Of a DNA stretch of 30,636 nucleotides, positions 1-8,262 are shown one piece after another. The notes under the pieces are model-generated. The model searched no databases and was not told the DNA's origin. It was given only the letters and a program-made list of their open reading frames with translations. A program made the position numbers and the translations under genes. The first letter of the stretch is position 1, and the number at the start of each line of letters is the position of its first letter. The stretch is from positions 1 through 30,636 of IMG/VR virus record IMGVR_UViG_3300002488_000039. One strand, written 5' to 3'. The DNA comes from a virus.

Positions 1-1
1 G

Positions 2-1567
2 GTGGTACCCATATCAGTTAATTACCCCTTCTTTTTCAAGCCGACCCAGGACGGAATGGACCGTCCAAAGACCGAGCTTGCCTACCGTGTCCCAGCCTCC
101 AAGTTTACCAGACGTTCCATCACCGCCACCACCGCCGATGAAACCTTACAGGACGAACTACAGGGACTTGACACCACCATCGACTGGAAGAATACCGGTG
201 ACAACTCCTACGATGGGGAGAAACTCAAACTCCTCGTTCATGATGAATCGGGGAAGTGGGAGAAGCCCAACAACATCCTCAACAACTGGCGCGTCACCAA
301 GACGACATTAAGATTAGGTAGTAAAATTATTGGTAAATGTATGATGGGTTCAACATCTAACGCATTAGATAAAGGTGGTAGAAACTTTAAAAAATTATAT
401 GATGAATCAGATGTTACAAAAAGAAACCGCAACGGACAGACTAGTTCGGGATTATATTCTTTGTTCATACCTATGGAATGGAACTACGAAGGCTACATCG
501 ATTCTTATGGCTTACCTGTCTTCGACACTCCAAAAACAGAAGTACCTGGACCACAAGGAGAATTTATTGATCTTGGGGTCATTGAGTACTGGGAAAATGA
601 AGTTGATGGCTTAAAAGATAATCAAGATGCTTTAAATGAGTTTTATAGACAGTTTCCAAGAACTACAAAACATGCTTTTAGAGATGAGTCTAAATCTTCT
701 TTATTTAATCTAACAAAAATATATCAACAAATAGATTTTAATGAAGATCAAAATAATAAAACATTAGTTACACAAGGTAATTTTATATGGGAAAATGGAA
801 TTAAAGATACAAGAGTAGTATTTTTTCCTAGTAATCAAGGCAGATTTTATGTAACTTGGGTTCCTGATAAAAACTTACAAAATAGGTATATAGAACGAAA
901 TGGTATTAAATATCCTGGTAATGATCATATAGGTGCTTTTGGTTGTGATCCATATGATATATCAGGTACAGTAGATAAGCGAGGTTCTAATGGAGCATTA
1001 CATGGACTTACAAAGTTTAGTCTAGAAAACGCACCAGCTGATCACTTTTTTTTAGAATACATAGCAAGACCTCAAACTGCTGAAATATTTTTTGAAGATG
1101 TATTAATGGCTTGTGTATTTTACGGTATGCCAATACTTGCAGAAAATAATAAACCAAGACTTTTATATCACTTTAAACGTAGAGGTTATAGAGGTTTTGC
1201 AATGAATAGACCTGATAAACTTAGAAATAAATTATCAGTTACTGAAAGAGAAATAGGTGGTATACCTAATTCTAGTGAAGATATAAAACAAGCTCATGCT
1301 GCTGCTATTGAATCTTATATTGAAACAACTGTAGGATTTAATGGTGATACTTATGGTGACGTCTATTTTCAACGTACATTAGAAGATTGGGCTGCTTTTG
1401 ATATTAATAATAGAACAACGCATGATGCTTCTATTAGTTCTGGTCTTGCTTTAATGGCGTGTAATAAAAATAGATATGCTCCAGTAAGCAGAAGAAAGCG
1501 AGATCCAATTGATCTTGGAATTAAAAAATATGATAATCGAGGTTCGTTATCAAAAATAATTAAGTAA
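2..1567 (+). CDS. terL: Terminase large subunit, 5'-truncated by the window edge
   Basis: This is the motor ATPase and nuclease that packages phage DNA into the prohead through the portal. The frame is open from the first base and the GTG at position 2 is not a believable start, so the N-terminus with the Walker A motif lies outside the window. Numbering from position 2, a Walker B-type motif LLVHDE is at residues 77-82 and a motif III-like MGSTSN at 115-120. A nuclease-type acidic motif GCDPYD has its Asp at 316, and a late HDASISSGLA motif has its Asp at 475. This ATPase-then-RNase H-fold order is that of TerL proteins. The stop TAA is followed directly by the portal ATG. Bases 1-300 are far richer in GC than the rest of the gene. 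The family call is firm; the closest relative cannot be named. Confidence 0.9.
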   Translation: MVPISVNYPFFFKPTQDGMDRPKTELAYRVPASKFTRRSITATTADETLQDELQGLDTTIDWKNTGDNSYDGEKLKLLVHDESGKWEKPNNILNNWRVTKTTLRLGSKIIGKCMMGSTSNALDKGGRNFKKLYDESDVTKRNRNGQTSSGLYSLFIPMEWNYEGYIDSYGLPVFDTPKTEVPGPQGEFIDLGVIEYWENEVDGLKDNQDALNEFYRQFPRTTKHAFRDESKSSLFNLTKIYQQIDFNEDQNNKTLVTQGNFIWENGIKDTRVVFFPSNQGRFYVTWVPDKNLQNRYIERNGIKYPGNDHIGAFGCDPYDISGTVDKRGSNGALHGLTKFSLENAPADHFFLEYIARPQTAEIFFEDVLMACVFYGMPILAENNKPRLLYHFKRRGYRGFAMNRPDKLRNKLSVTEREIGGIPNSSEDIKQAHAAAIESYIETTVGFNGDTYGDVYFQRTLEDWAAFDINNRTTHDASISSGLALMACNKNRYAPVSRRKRDPIDLGIKKYDNRGSLSKIIK

Positions 1568-3928
1568 ATGAATATATATACAAATGCCTATAGCGCTTTT
1601 CCTAGCCAAGTTGTGCCGGATGCAGAAAAATCTTCGTTAGAATATGGAAGACAAGTGGCACAAGCTATTGAAGGCGAGTGGTGGAGACAAGGTGGTAATG
1701 GCACTAGGTTTGCTACATCATTTAATAGGTTTCATAGTTTAAGATTATACGCAAGAGGTGAGCAACCAGTTCAAAAATATAAAGATGAATTAGCTATTAA
1801 TGGTGATATGTCTTATTTAAATTTAGACTGGAAACCAGTTCCTGTAATATCTAAATTTGTAGATATAGTAGTAAATGGTTTATCTAATAAATCTTTTGAA
1901 GTAAAAGCATTTGCGCAAGATCCAGTATCTTTAAAAAAGCGAACTGATTATGCTAACGCTATTATGCATGATATGTTAGCTCAACCTTATTTACAAAATT
2001 TAGAAGCTAATCTAGGCGTAAATAATTATAAAAGTACAACACCTGCTGCTTTACCAGAAAACCAAGAAGAATTAGATCTTCACATGCAGTTAAGTTATAA
2101 GCAGTCTATAGAAATAGCTGAAGAAGAGGTAATAGATAATACTCTTGCTAAAAATAGATTTGAAAATATAAAGAAAAGATTCAACTATGATTTAGTTACA
2201 TTAGGTATTGGTGCTGTTAAAACAGACTGGAATTTAGCTAATGGTGTAACAGTTGATTATGTAGATCCAGCAAGATTAATATATTCTTACACAGAAGATC
2301 CAAATTTTGAAGATATATATTATGTAGGTGAGGTAAAACAATTAACTATAGGTGAAATTGCTAAAAAGTTTCCACATTTAACTGAGGAGCAATTAGATAA
2401 AATACAAAAGACAAAAGGTATTAGAAACCAACTATACGGTTGGCAAACGTACGATGAAAATACTATACAGGTTTTATTTTTTGAATATAAAACTTATAAT
2501 ACTCAAGTGTTTAAAATTAAACAAGGTCAAAATGGTTTAGAGAAAGCTATTGAAAAACCAGATACTTTTAATCCTGAACCTAGTGATAATTTTGAAAGAG
2601 TTGGTAGAAAAATAGAAGTATTATATGAAGGTGTAAAAGTAATAGGTAATAACGAGCTTATTGAGTGGAGATTATCTGAAAACATGACTAGACCTTTTGC
2701 TGATACTACAAAGGTAGAAATGAGTTATGCCATATGTGCACCTCGTATGTATAAAGGTAGGATAGATTCTATAGTAAATAGAATAACTGGATTTGCTGAT
2801 ATGATACAGTTAACTCATTTAAAACTACAACAAGTTATGTCGCGTATGGTACCAGATGGTGTTTACTTAGATATGGACGGTCTTGCTGAGGTTGATTTAG
2901 GTAATGGTACTAATTATAATCCAGCAGAAGCATTAAATATGTATTTTCAAACTGGTAGTATTGTAGGTAGATCACTAACTCAAGAAGGTGATATGAATCC
3001 AGGTAAAGTTCCTATTCAAGAACTACAAACATCTAGTGGTCAAGGTAAAATACAAAGTTTGATTAGTACTTATCAATACTATTTACAGTTAATAAGAGAT
3101 GTGACCGGATTAAATGAAGCGAGAGATGGTAGTATGCCAGATAAAGATTCTTTAGTAGGTTTACAAAAAATGGCTGCTAATGCATCTAATACAGCTACAA
3201 AACATATATTACAAGCTAGTTTATGGCTCACGCTTAGAACATGTGAAAATATATCTTTAAAAGTAGCTGATTCATTAAGTTATCCTTTAACTTTAAATTC
3301 TCTTAAAAGTTCTATATCTACTTATAATGTAGGTACTTTACAAGAAATAGCAAACTTAAACTTACATGACTTTGGTTTATATCTACAGTTAGAACCAGAA
3401 GAAGAAGAAAAAGCACAGCTTGAACAAAATATTCAAATGGCTCTTCAACAAGGTGGTATAGATTTAGAAGATGCTATAGATATAAGACAAATTCATAATT
3501 TAAAACTTGCTAATGATTTATTAAAGCAGAAACGTAAAAAGCGTCAAGCTATGGAGCAACAGCAAGCTCAAATGAATATTCAAGCACAAGCAGACGCTAA
3601 TGCGCAAACTGCTGAAAGAGCTGCTATGGCTGAGGTACAAAAACAAGAAGCTTTATCTGCTCAAAATTTAAATTACGAAAAAGCTAAAAGTCAATTCGAT
3701 ATACAACGCATGCAAGTTGCTTCTCAAATTAAACAACAAGAAATGCAGATTCAATTTGATTTTGATAAACAACTAAAAGAAATGGAAGTTGATCAAATGA
3801 TACAGCGTGAAAAGTATATTGAAGATCGTAAGGATAATAGAACCAAATTAGAAGGAACTCAACAGAGTAAAATGATAGATCAGAGAAAATTTGATTTATT
3901 ACCTACTAATTTCCAACAAAACCAATAA
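1568..3928 (+). CDS. Portal protein with long Gln-rich coiled-coil tail
   Basis: This is probably the dodecameric portal at the capsid vertex, through which terminase pumps DNA. I base the call on position directly after terL, length (786 aa, in the range of portals in T7-, P22- and crAss-like phages), and composition. The protein is mixed alpha/beta with a central hinge-like stretch (KPVPVISKFVDIVVNGL) common in such portals, followed by a helical C-terminus. Residues about 608-770 form a long charged, Gln-rich coiled coil ending in an Arg/Lys/Asp-rich segment. That suits the barrel or crown helices that extend into the capsid in podoviruses. The start ATG abuts the terminase stop. A large phage-specific structural protein of another kind is the alternative, but the gene order makes portal much more likely. 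Confidence 0.82.
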   Translation: MNIYTNAYSAFPSQVVPDAEKSSLEYGRQVAQAIEGEWWRQGGNGTRFATSFNRFHSLRLYARGEQPVQKYKDELAINGDMSYLNLDWKPVPVISKFVDIVVNGLSNKSFEVKAFAQDPVSLKKRTDYANAIMHDMLAQPYLQNLEANLGVNNYKSTTPAALPENQEELDLHMQLSYKQSIEIAEEEVIDNTLAKNRFENIKKRFNYDLVTLGIGAVKTDWNLANGVTVDYVDPARLIYSYTEDPNFEDIYYVGEVKQLTIGEIAKKFPHLTEEQLDKIQKTKGIRNQLYGWQTYDENTIQVLFFEYKTYNTQVFKIKQGQNGLEKAIEKPDTFNPEPSDNFERVGRKIEVLYEGVKVIGNNELIEWRLSENMTRPFADTTKVEMSYAICAPRMYKGRIDSIVNRITGFADMIQLTHLKLQQVMSRMVPDGVYLDMDGLAEVDLGNGTNYNPAEALNMYFQTGSIVGRSLTQEGDMNPGKVPIQELQTSSGQGKIQSLISTYQYYLQLIRDVTGLNEARDGSMPDKDSLVGLQKMAANASNTATKHILQASLWLTLRTCENISLKVADSLSYPLTLNSLKSSISTYNVGTLQEIANLNLHDFGLYLQLEPEEEEKAQLEQNIQMALQQGGIDLEDAIDIRQIHNLKLANDLLKQKRKKRQAMEQQQAQMNIQAQADANAQTAERAAMAEVQKQEALSAQNLNYEKAKSQFDIQRMQVASQIKQQEMQIQFDFDKQLKEMEVDQMIQREKYIEDRKDNRTKLEGTQQSKMIDQRKFDLLPTNFQQNQ

Positions 3929-3949
3929 CTAATTTTATAATATTTTATT

Positions 3950-5191
3950 ATGTCAGAAAAAGAAACAAAGAAGCCTGAGGTGACTAAAGAAGTCAAATCA
4001 GAAGGTGGAGATATGAAAATTAAATCAAAACCAAAAGTAAAAAAGTTTAGCGAAAAGAAAAACGAACCTGTAAAGGTAGATCTAAGTAAAGATCCTAATG
4101 TTAAACTTGAAGAAGATATTAAAGTAGATTTAACTAAAAAACAAGAAGACGATGCCATTCAAATCGGAGAAACAAAGGAGGTACCTGTGGGCGACAAACC
4201 CGAAACTGGCAAAAAAGTGGACGAAGAAGTACGGGTCAGCAATACAGATGAAGTACAAAAGTCCAACTCGCCTCTTGTCGAAGTTACTGAAGAATCCAAA
4301 CCGGAAGTAAAAAAACTAGAGCAAGAAATAAAAGAAGCTAAAAGAGATGAACAAGTATTGGGTAAAAAATTACCTGAAAATGTTGAAAAGCTAGTTACTT
4401 TTATGGAAGAAACTGGTGGTACAGTTGAAGACTATGTAAGATTAAATGCTGATTATTCAAAAGTAAACGATGATGTTTTATTAAAAGAATACTACAAGCA
4501 AACAAAACCTCATTTAAATGACGAAGAAGTTTCATTCATTATGGAAGAAAATTTTAGTTATGATGATGATGTTGATGAACAGCGAGACATCAAGAAAAAA
4601 CAACTCGCTAAAAAAGAGGCTATAGCAGAAGCTAAAGACTTTTTAGAGGAATTGAAAGAACAATACTATGACGAAATTAAACTTCGTCCAGGTATTAATC
4701 AAGAACAACAAAAAGCTTTAGATTTTTTTAACCGTTATAGCAAAGAACAAGAAATAGCTACGCAAAGACATGAAACTTTTGTAAATGATACTAAGCAACT
4801 ATTTACTGATGAATTCAAAGGTTTTGATTTCGAAGTTGGTGAAAAGAAGTTTAGATACGGTATAAAAGATCCTGACTCAATTGCAGAAAATCAATCAAAC
4901 ATTAACAACTTCGTCGAGAGGTTCTTAGACAATGAAGGTAATGTTAAAGATACGAAAGGTTATCATAAAGCTATGTACGCTGCTCAAAATATAGACAAAA
5001 TCGTAAATCATTTTTACGAGCAAGGCAAAACTGATGGAATTAAAACTGTAATGGATAATTCAAAAAATCCTACAACAGCTACTCGTGAGACAGCTGGCGG
5101 TGATATTTTTATTGGTGGTCTTAAAGTTAAAGCTATTGACGGAGTAGACAGTTCAAAACTTAGAATAAAACGAAGTAAATTTAACAATTAA
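3950..5191 (+). CDS. Scaffold-like prohead assembly protein
   Basis: This is a likely internal scaffold that guides capsid assembly. The 413-aa product is strongly charged. Residues 1-125 are a Lys/Glu-rich, low-complexity and probably disordered region. Residues about 120-260 are helical with coiled-coil character, with acidic runs such as SYDDDVDEQ. A more structured C-terminal third ends in a basic tail (LRIKRSKF), as expected of a scaffold that binds coat protein. It sits between portal and major capsid genes, the usual place for T7 gp9-type scaffolds. No protease catalytic motif was found, so any maturation protease must lie elsewhere or be absent. Bases about 4150-4320 are unusually GC-rich and hold a consensus Shine-Dalgarno before an in-frame GTG, so a shorter nested product is possible. 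The role rests on position and composition. Confidence 0.7.
   Translation: MSEKETKKPEVTKEVKSEGGDMKIKSKPKVKKFSEKKNEPVKVDLSKDPNVKLEEDIKVDLTKKQEDDAIQIGETKEVPVGDKPETGKKVDEEVRVSNTDEVQKSNSPLVEVTEESKPEVKKLEQEIKEAKRDEQVLGKKLPENVEKLVTFMEETGGTVEDYVRLNADYSKVNDDVLLKEYYKQTKPHLNDEEVSFIMEENFSYDDDVDEQRDIKKKQLAKKEAIAEAKDFLEELKEQYYDEIKLRPGINQEQQKALDFFNRYSKEQEIATQRHETFVNDTKQLFTDEFKGFDFEVGEKKFRYGIKDPDSIAENQSNINNFVERFLDNEGNVKDTKGYHKAMYAAQNIDKIVNHFYEQGKTDGIKTVMDNSKNPTTATRETAGGDIFIGGLKVKAIDGVDSSKLRIKRSKFNN
4174..4189 (+). promoter_or_regulatory. Possible internal ribosome binding site and in-frame GTG start
   Basis: AAAGGAGGT at 4174-4182 is a full Shine-Dalgarno match. It is followed five bases after GGAGG by a GTG (4187-4189) in the same frame as the scaffold gene, at its codon 80. 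The other genes in the window start behind A/T-rich leaders with no such sequence, so this one stands out. Initiation here would give a protein of about 334 aa lacking the disordered N-terminus. It lies in a GC-rich patch and may be chance. Confidence 0.3.
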
Positions 5192-5202
5192 AACTATTTA
5201 AA

Positions 5203-6681
5203 ATGGGTGTATTAAGTCCTCAGTTCGGGAGTCTTATACCATCGCCTAAAAAACAAACTTTAGTAGACAACTACTTAAATTTTGCTGACGGTGGAGGTAA
5301 TGATTTCGCGCAACAATATCTACCTGAAATATATGAAGCCGAGGTAGAACGTTATGGAAACAGAACGATTGGAGGCTTCTTAAGAATGGTTGGTGCTGAA
5401 ATGCCAATGATGTCTGACCAAGTTGTATGGTCTGAACAAAACAGATTACATATCTCTTATGATAATGTATCAGTTACTGGTTCAGGTGTAAACAACGGTA
5501 GTAGATTAACTATCGTAGGTGCAGATAACGCGGTATTTATTAACCAAACAATCGTAATTATGGATCCAAATGATCCTTCATTTACTGTAAAATGTATCGT
5601 TTCTGATTCAGGTGCAAACACTGGTTCAGCATTAGGTGCTTTAGTTATCGACGCTGTTCCTTATACTAGAGCTAAAATTAATGCTAATGTAGCCGCTGGT
5701 ATGACTGGATTAAAAATGTTTGTTTATGGTTCTGAATTTGGAAAAGGATCTACATTAGATAACTCTACAGGTCAATCTGTTGAGCCACAATTATCTGTAT
5801 TTAGCAACAAACCAATTATTATTAGAGATAGATACGCGGTATCTGGATCTGATACAGCACAAATCGGCTGGGTTGAAGTAGCTGCTGAAGATGGAACTTC
5901 TGGATACTTATGGTATCTAAAAGCTGAAGGTGAAACTAGATTAAGATTTGAAGATTATTTAGAAATGGCAATGATCGAAGGTGAATTAGCTAATGGTGCA
6001 CAAGCAACCGCTATACGTGGTGTTGCAGCTTTAGGTTTCCCTGGAACTGCTGGTGCTGGACAAATCGGTACTGAAGGTTTATTTGCTGCTATCAACAATG
6101 GCGGTAATGTACTTTCTGGATTTGCTGGTTCATTACAGGATTTTGATTCTGTATTACAATTACTAGATAGCCAAGGAGCTATTGAAGAGAATATGTTATT
6201 CTTAGACAGAAAAACTGAGTTATTATTTGATAACATGTTAGCACAACAAAACTCTTACGGAGCTGGTGGTACATCTTATGGTGTATTTGAAAACTCTGAA
6301 GACATGGCGCTTAACTTAGGTTTCTCTGGATTTAGAAGAGGTTCATATGACTTCTATAAGACTTCTTGGAAATACTTAAACGACGCTTCATTAAGAGGTG
6401 GATCTGCTAACTTTGTTAACGGTGACAATATCGATGGTGTATTAGTACCTGCTGGAACTTCTACAGTATACGATCAATTACTTGGAACAAACATTAGAAG
6501 ACCTTTCTTACATGTAAGATATAGAGCTTCTCAAGCTGATGATAGAAGAATGAAATCTTGGCTAACAGGTTCTGTTGGTGGAGCATTTAGTTCTACATTA
6601 GACGCAATGGAAGTAAACTTCTTATCTGAAAGATGTTTATGTGTTCAAGCTAGAAATAATTTTGTATTATTTACAGCTTAA
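5203..6681 (+). CDS. Major capsid protein
   Basis: This is the main shell protein of the head, presumably HK97-fold. It is 492 aa, near the size of coat proteins of crAss-like and related podoviruses, and follows terminase, portal and scaffold in canonical order. The N-terminal segment contains GGFLRMVGAEMPMMSDQVVW followed by EQNRLHISY. I recognise this as like the N-arm and early alpha/beta part of marine phage coat proteins, but that is from memory. The middle is rich in beta strands and Gly/Ala. Residues about 365-395 carry a basic, aromatic GFSGFRRGSYDFYKTSW stretch. Codons are more C-ended and the base composition more even than in flanking genes, fitting a very highly expressed gene. 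A GC hairpin just after the stop suggests separate control of its mRNA end. Confidence 0.88.
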   Translation: MGVLSPQFGSLIPSPKKQTLVDNYLNFADGGGNDFAQQYLPEIYEAEVERYGNRTIGGFLRMVGAEMPMMSDQVVWSEQNRLHISYDNVSVTGSGVNNGSRLTIVGADNAVFINQTIVIMDPNDPSFTVKCIVSDSGANTGSALGALVIDAVPYTRAKINANVAAGMTGLKMFVYGSEFGKGSTLDNSTGQSVEPQLSVFSNKPIIIRDRYAVSGSDTAQIGWVEVAAEDGTSGYLWYLKAEGETRLRFEDYLEMAMIEGELANGAQATAIRGVAALGFPGTAGAGQIGTEGLFAAINNGGNVLSGFAGSLQDFDSVLQLLDSQGAIEENMLFLDRKTELLFDNMLAQQNSYGAGGTSYGVFENSEDMALNLGFSGFRRGSYDFYKTSWKYLNDASLRGGSANFVNGDNIDGVLVPAGTSTVYDQLLGTNIRRPFLHVRYRASQADDRRMKSWLTGSVGGAFSSTLDAMEVNFLSERCLCVQARNNFVLFTA

Positions 6682-6690
6682 TTTTTATAT

Positions 6691-6722
6691 AGGTAAGGGC
6701 GCTTCGGCGCCCAATACCTTTA
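6691..6722 (+). terminator. UUCG tetraloop hairpin after the capsid gene
   Basis: GGGCGC-TTCG-GCGCCC (6697-6712) is a perfect 6-bp GC stem closed by the very stable C(UUCG)G tetraloop. An outer AGGTA/TACCT pairing (6691-6695 with 6715-6719) lengthens the stem. Only a short T run (TTT) follows, before further A/T sequence. It is the only obvious hairpin of this kind in the window and lies ten bases past the capsid stop. I read it as a leaky intrinsic terminator or an mRNA 3'-end stabiliser that gives more capsid transcript than downstream transcript. Confidence 0.75.
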
Positions 6723-6744
6723 ACTTATTTAATTATATTATATC

Positions 6745-7515
6745 ATGACAAAAAAAGTAAAAGTAAACCCAGCTGAAGAAGGTTGGGAAATAAAAGATAG
6801 AACATATGTTTTAAGAGGTGACAAAAACCCTTTAACATATACAATAAAATCAAGACATACAGAAAAATATCCTCTGTTATATTTTGATACAAATAAAAAC
6901 TCACAAAGAGCATTAAGATATGCTACAAATCAATCTTCTTGTTTTACAGATGAACAAAAAGGTGAAGTAACTTTAAAACATATTATGTTTACAGATGGTT
7001 CACTAACAGTTCCAAAACAAGAACAATCTTTACAAAAACTGCTTTCATTATATCACCCTGATAGAGAAAAAAGATATAGAGAGCTTAAACCTTTGCAACA
7101 AGCAGAACATGAGGTTGATGAAATAGAATATCAAATTGAAGCATTAAATATAGCTAAAACGCTAGACGTAGATCAAGCAGAAGCAATATTAAGAACTGAA
7201 ATTGGTTCTGAGGTAAACAAAATGGCTTCAAAAGAAGTAAAAAGAGACTTGTTAAAATTCGCTAGAGATAACTCAAGATTATTTATTGACTTAGCTAACG
7301 ATGAAAATGTACAGTTAAGAAACTTTGGTATCAAAGCTGTAGAACAAGGTTTAATAGAATTAGCTAACGATCAAAGAAGTTTTACTATTGGTAAAAACAA
7401 AAGAAAACTATTTAGTGTTCCTTTTGATGAAAATCCATACGCAGCATTAGCAGCTTGGTTTAAAACTGATGAAGGTGTAGAAGTTTATAAGAACGTAGCT
7501 AAAAAGCTTATTTAA
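6745..7515 (+). CDS. Conserved virion-associated protein of unknown role
   Basis: I do not recognise this 256-aa protein with certainty. The first ~100 residues are mixed alpha/beta (LTYTIKSRHTEKYPLLYFD), followed by a short Lys-rich helical link. Residues about 115-210 are charged helices (HEVDEIEYQIEALNIAKTL and further Glu/Lys-rich helices). The C-terminus FDENPYAALAAWFKTDEG is compact and aromatic. There is no signal peptide, membrane segment or enzyme motif. Its place between the capsid gene and connector genes suggests a head-completion, decoration or internal head protein. It is first after the capsid-gene hairpin, so it may be expressed below the capsid level. Confidence 0.55.
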   Translation: MTKKVKVNPAEEGWEIKDRTYVLRGDKNPLTYTIKSRHTEKYPLLYFDTNKNSQRALRYATNQSSCFTDEQKGEVTLKHIMFTDGSLTVPKQEQSLQKLLSLYHPDREKRYRELKPLQQAEHEVDEIEYQIEALNIAKTLDVDQAEAILRTEIGSEVNKMASKEVKRDLLKFARDNSRLFIDLANDENVQLRNFGIKAVEQGLIELANDQRSFTIGKNKRKLFSVPFDENPYAALAAWFKTDEGVEVYKNVAKKLI

Positions 7516-7533
7516 CAATAAAAATAGATTATA

Positions 7534-8259
7534 ATGGCAATAAATGTTGATACTGTATACAAAACAGTTTTATTAATACTTAACCAACAACAAAGAGGAT
7601 ATATGACACCTGACGAGTTCAACAGAGTTGGTACTCAGGTGCAGTTAAATATATTTCAAGGTTATTTTGATGCACTTAATCAACAATATAGATTGCCTCA
7701 AAACGATACTGAATATGCTAACCGTGTTGAAAACATAGAAAAGCAATTACAGTATTTTCAAAGAACTGGAACCGTTGCTTATGTTGCAGGACCACCTGCT
7801 CATTACACTTTAACAGCTGACGGTACAGATGTAATATACAGATTAGGCTCTGTTTTTTATAAAGAAGCAGAGCTTACTCAGTATGCTCAAAGAAACGAAA
7901 TAACTCAGTTATTATTATCTCCACTAACTCAACCCACAAGTAATTTTCCAATATATTTATATGAGAAAGATAAAATATTTGTATATCCTTCAACACTTAT
8001 TAATGTAAAGGAACAACCAAATATAACTATTTCTTATATTGCTAAGCCATTAGATATAGAGTGGAACTACACAATTGGTGGTGTTGGTCAATATTTATAC
8101 AATTCTGTTACATCAGTTGATTTTGATTTAAGTGTATCAGAGCAAACAAATGTTATAATACAAATACTAGCATATGCAGGAGTAATAATAAATGATCCTA
8201 CCATTATACAGGTAGCGCAAATGGAACAACAACAAGAACAACAAACGCAAAATTCATAA
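7534..8259 (+). CDS. Head-tail connector / ring-type adaptor protein
   Basis: This is a probable ring protein docking beneath the portal. The 241-aa product has a helical N-terminus with MAINVDTVYKTVLLILNQQQ and GYMTPDEFNRVGTQVQ. Beta-rich segments follow that include a YEKDKIFVYPS turn and ITISYIAKPLDIEW. The motif giving a short strand and then Y-x-A-K-P is common in phage adaptor and tail-terminator-type proteins. The C-terminus is a helix ending in a Gln-rich tail (QMEQQQEQQTQ). It lies three bases before the next adaptor-like gene, between capsid and nozzle genes, where crAss-like and other podoviruses keep their ring proteins. The assignment is from context and general resemblance. Confidence 0.6.
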   Translation: MAINVDTVYKTVLLILNQQQRGYMTPDEFNRVGTQVQLNIFQGYFDALNQQYRLPQNDTEYANRVENIEKQLQYFQRTGTVAYVAGPPAHYTLTADGTDVIYRLGSVFYKEAELTQYAQRNEITQLLLSPLTQPTSNFPIYLYEKDKIFVYPSTLINVKEQPNITISYIAKPLDIEWNYTIGGVGQYLYNSVTSVDFDLSVSEQTNVIIQILAYAGVIINDPTIIQVAQMEQQQEQQTQNS

Positions 8260-8262
8260 CTT

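Noticed and set aside
6722-6744. Possible promoter behind the capsid terminator
   Set aside because: The spacer is only A/T-rich; no Bacteroidota-type TTTG and TAnnTTTG pair could be placed at proper spacing.
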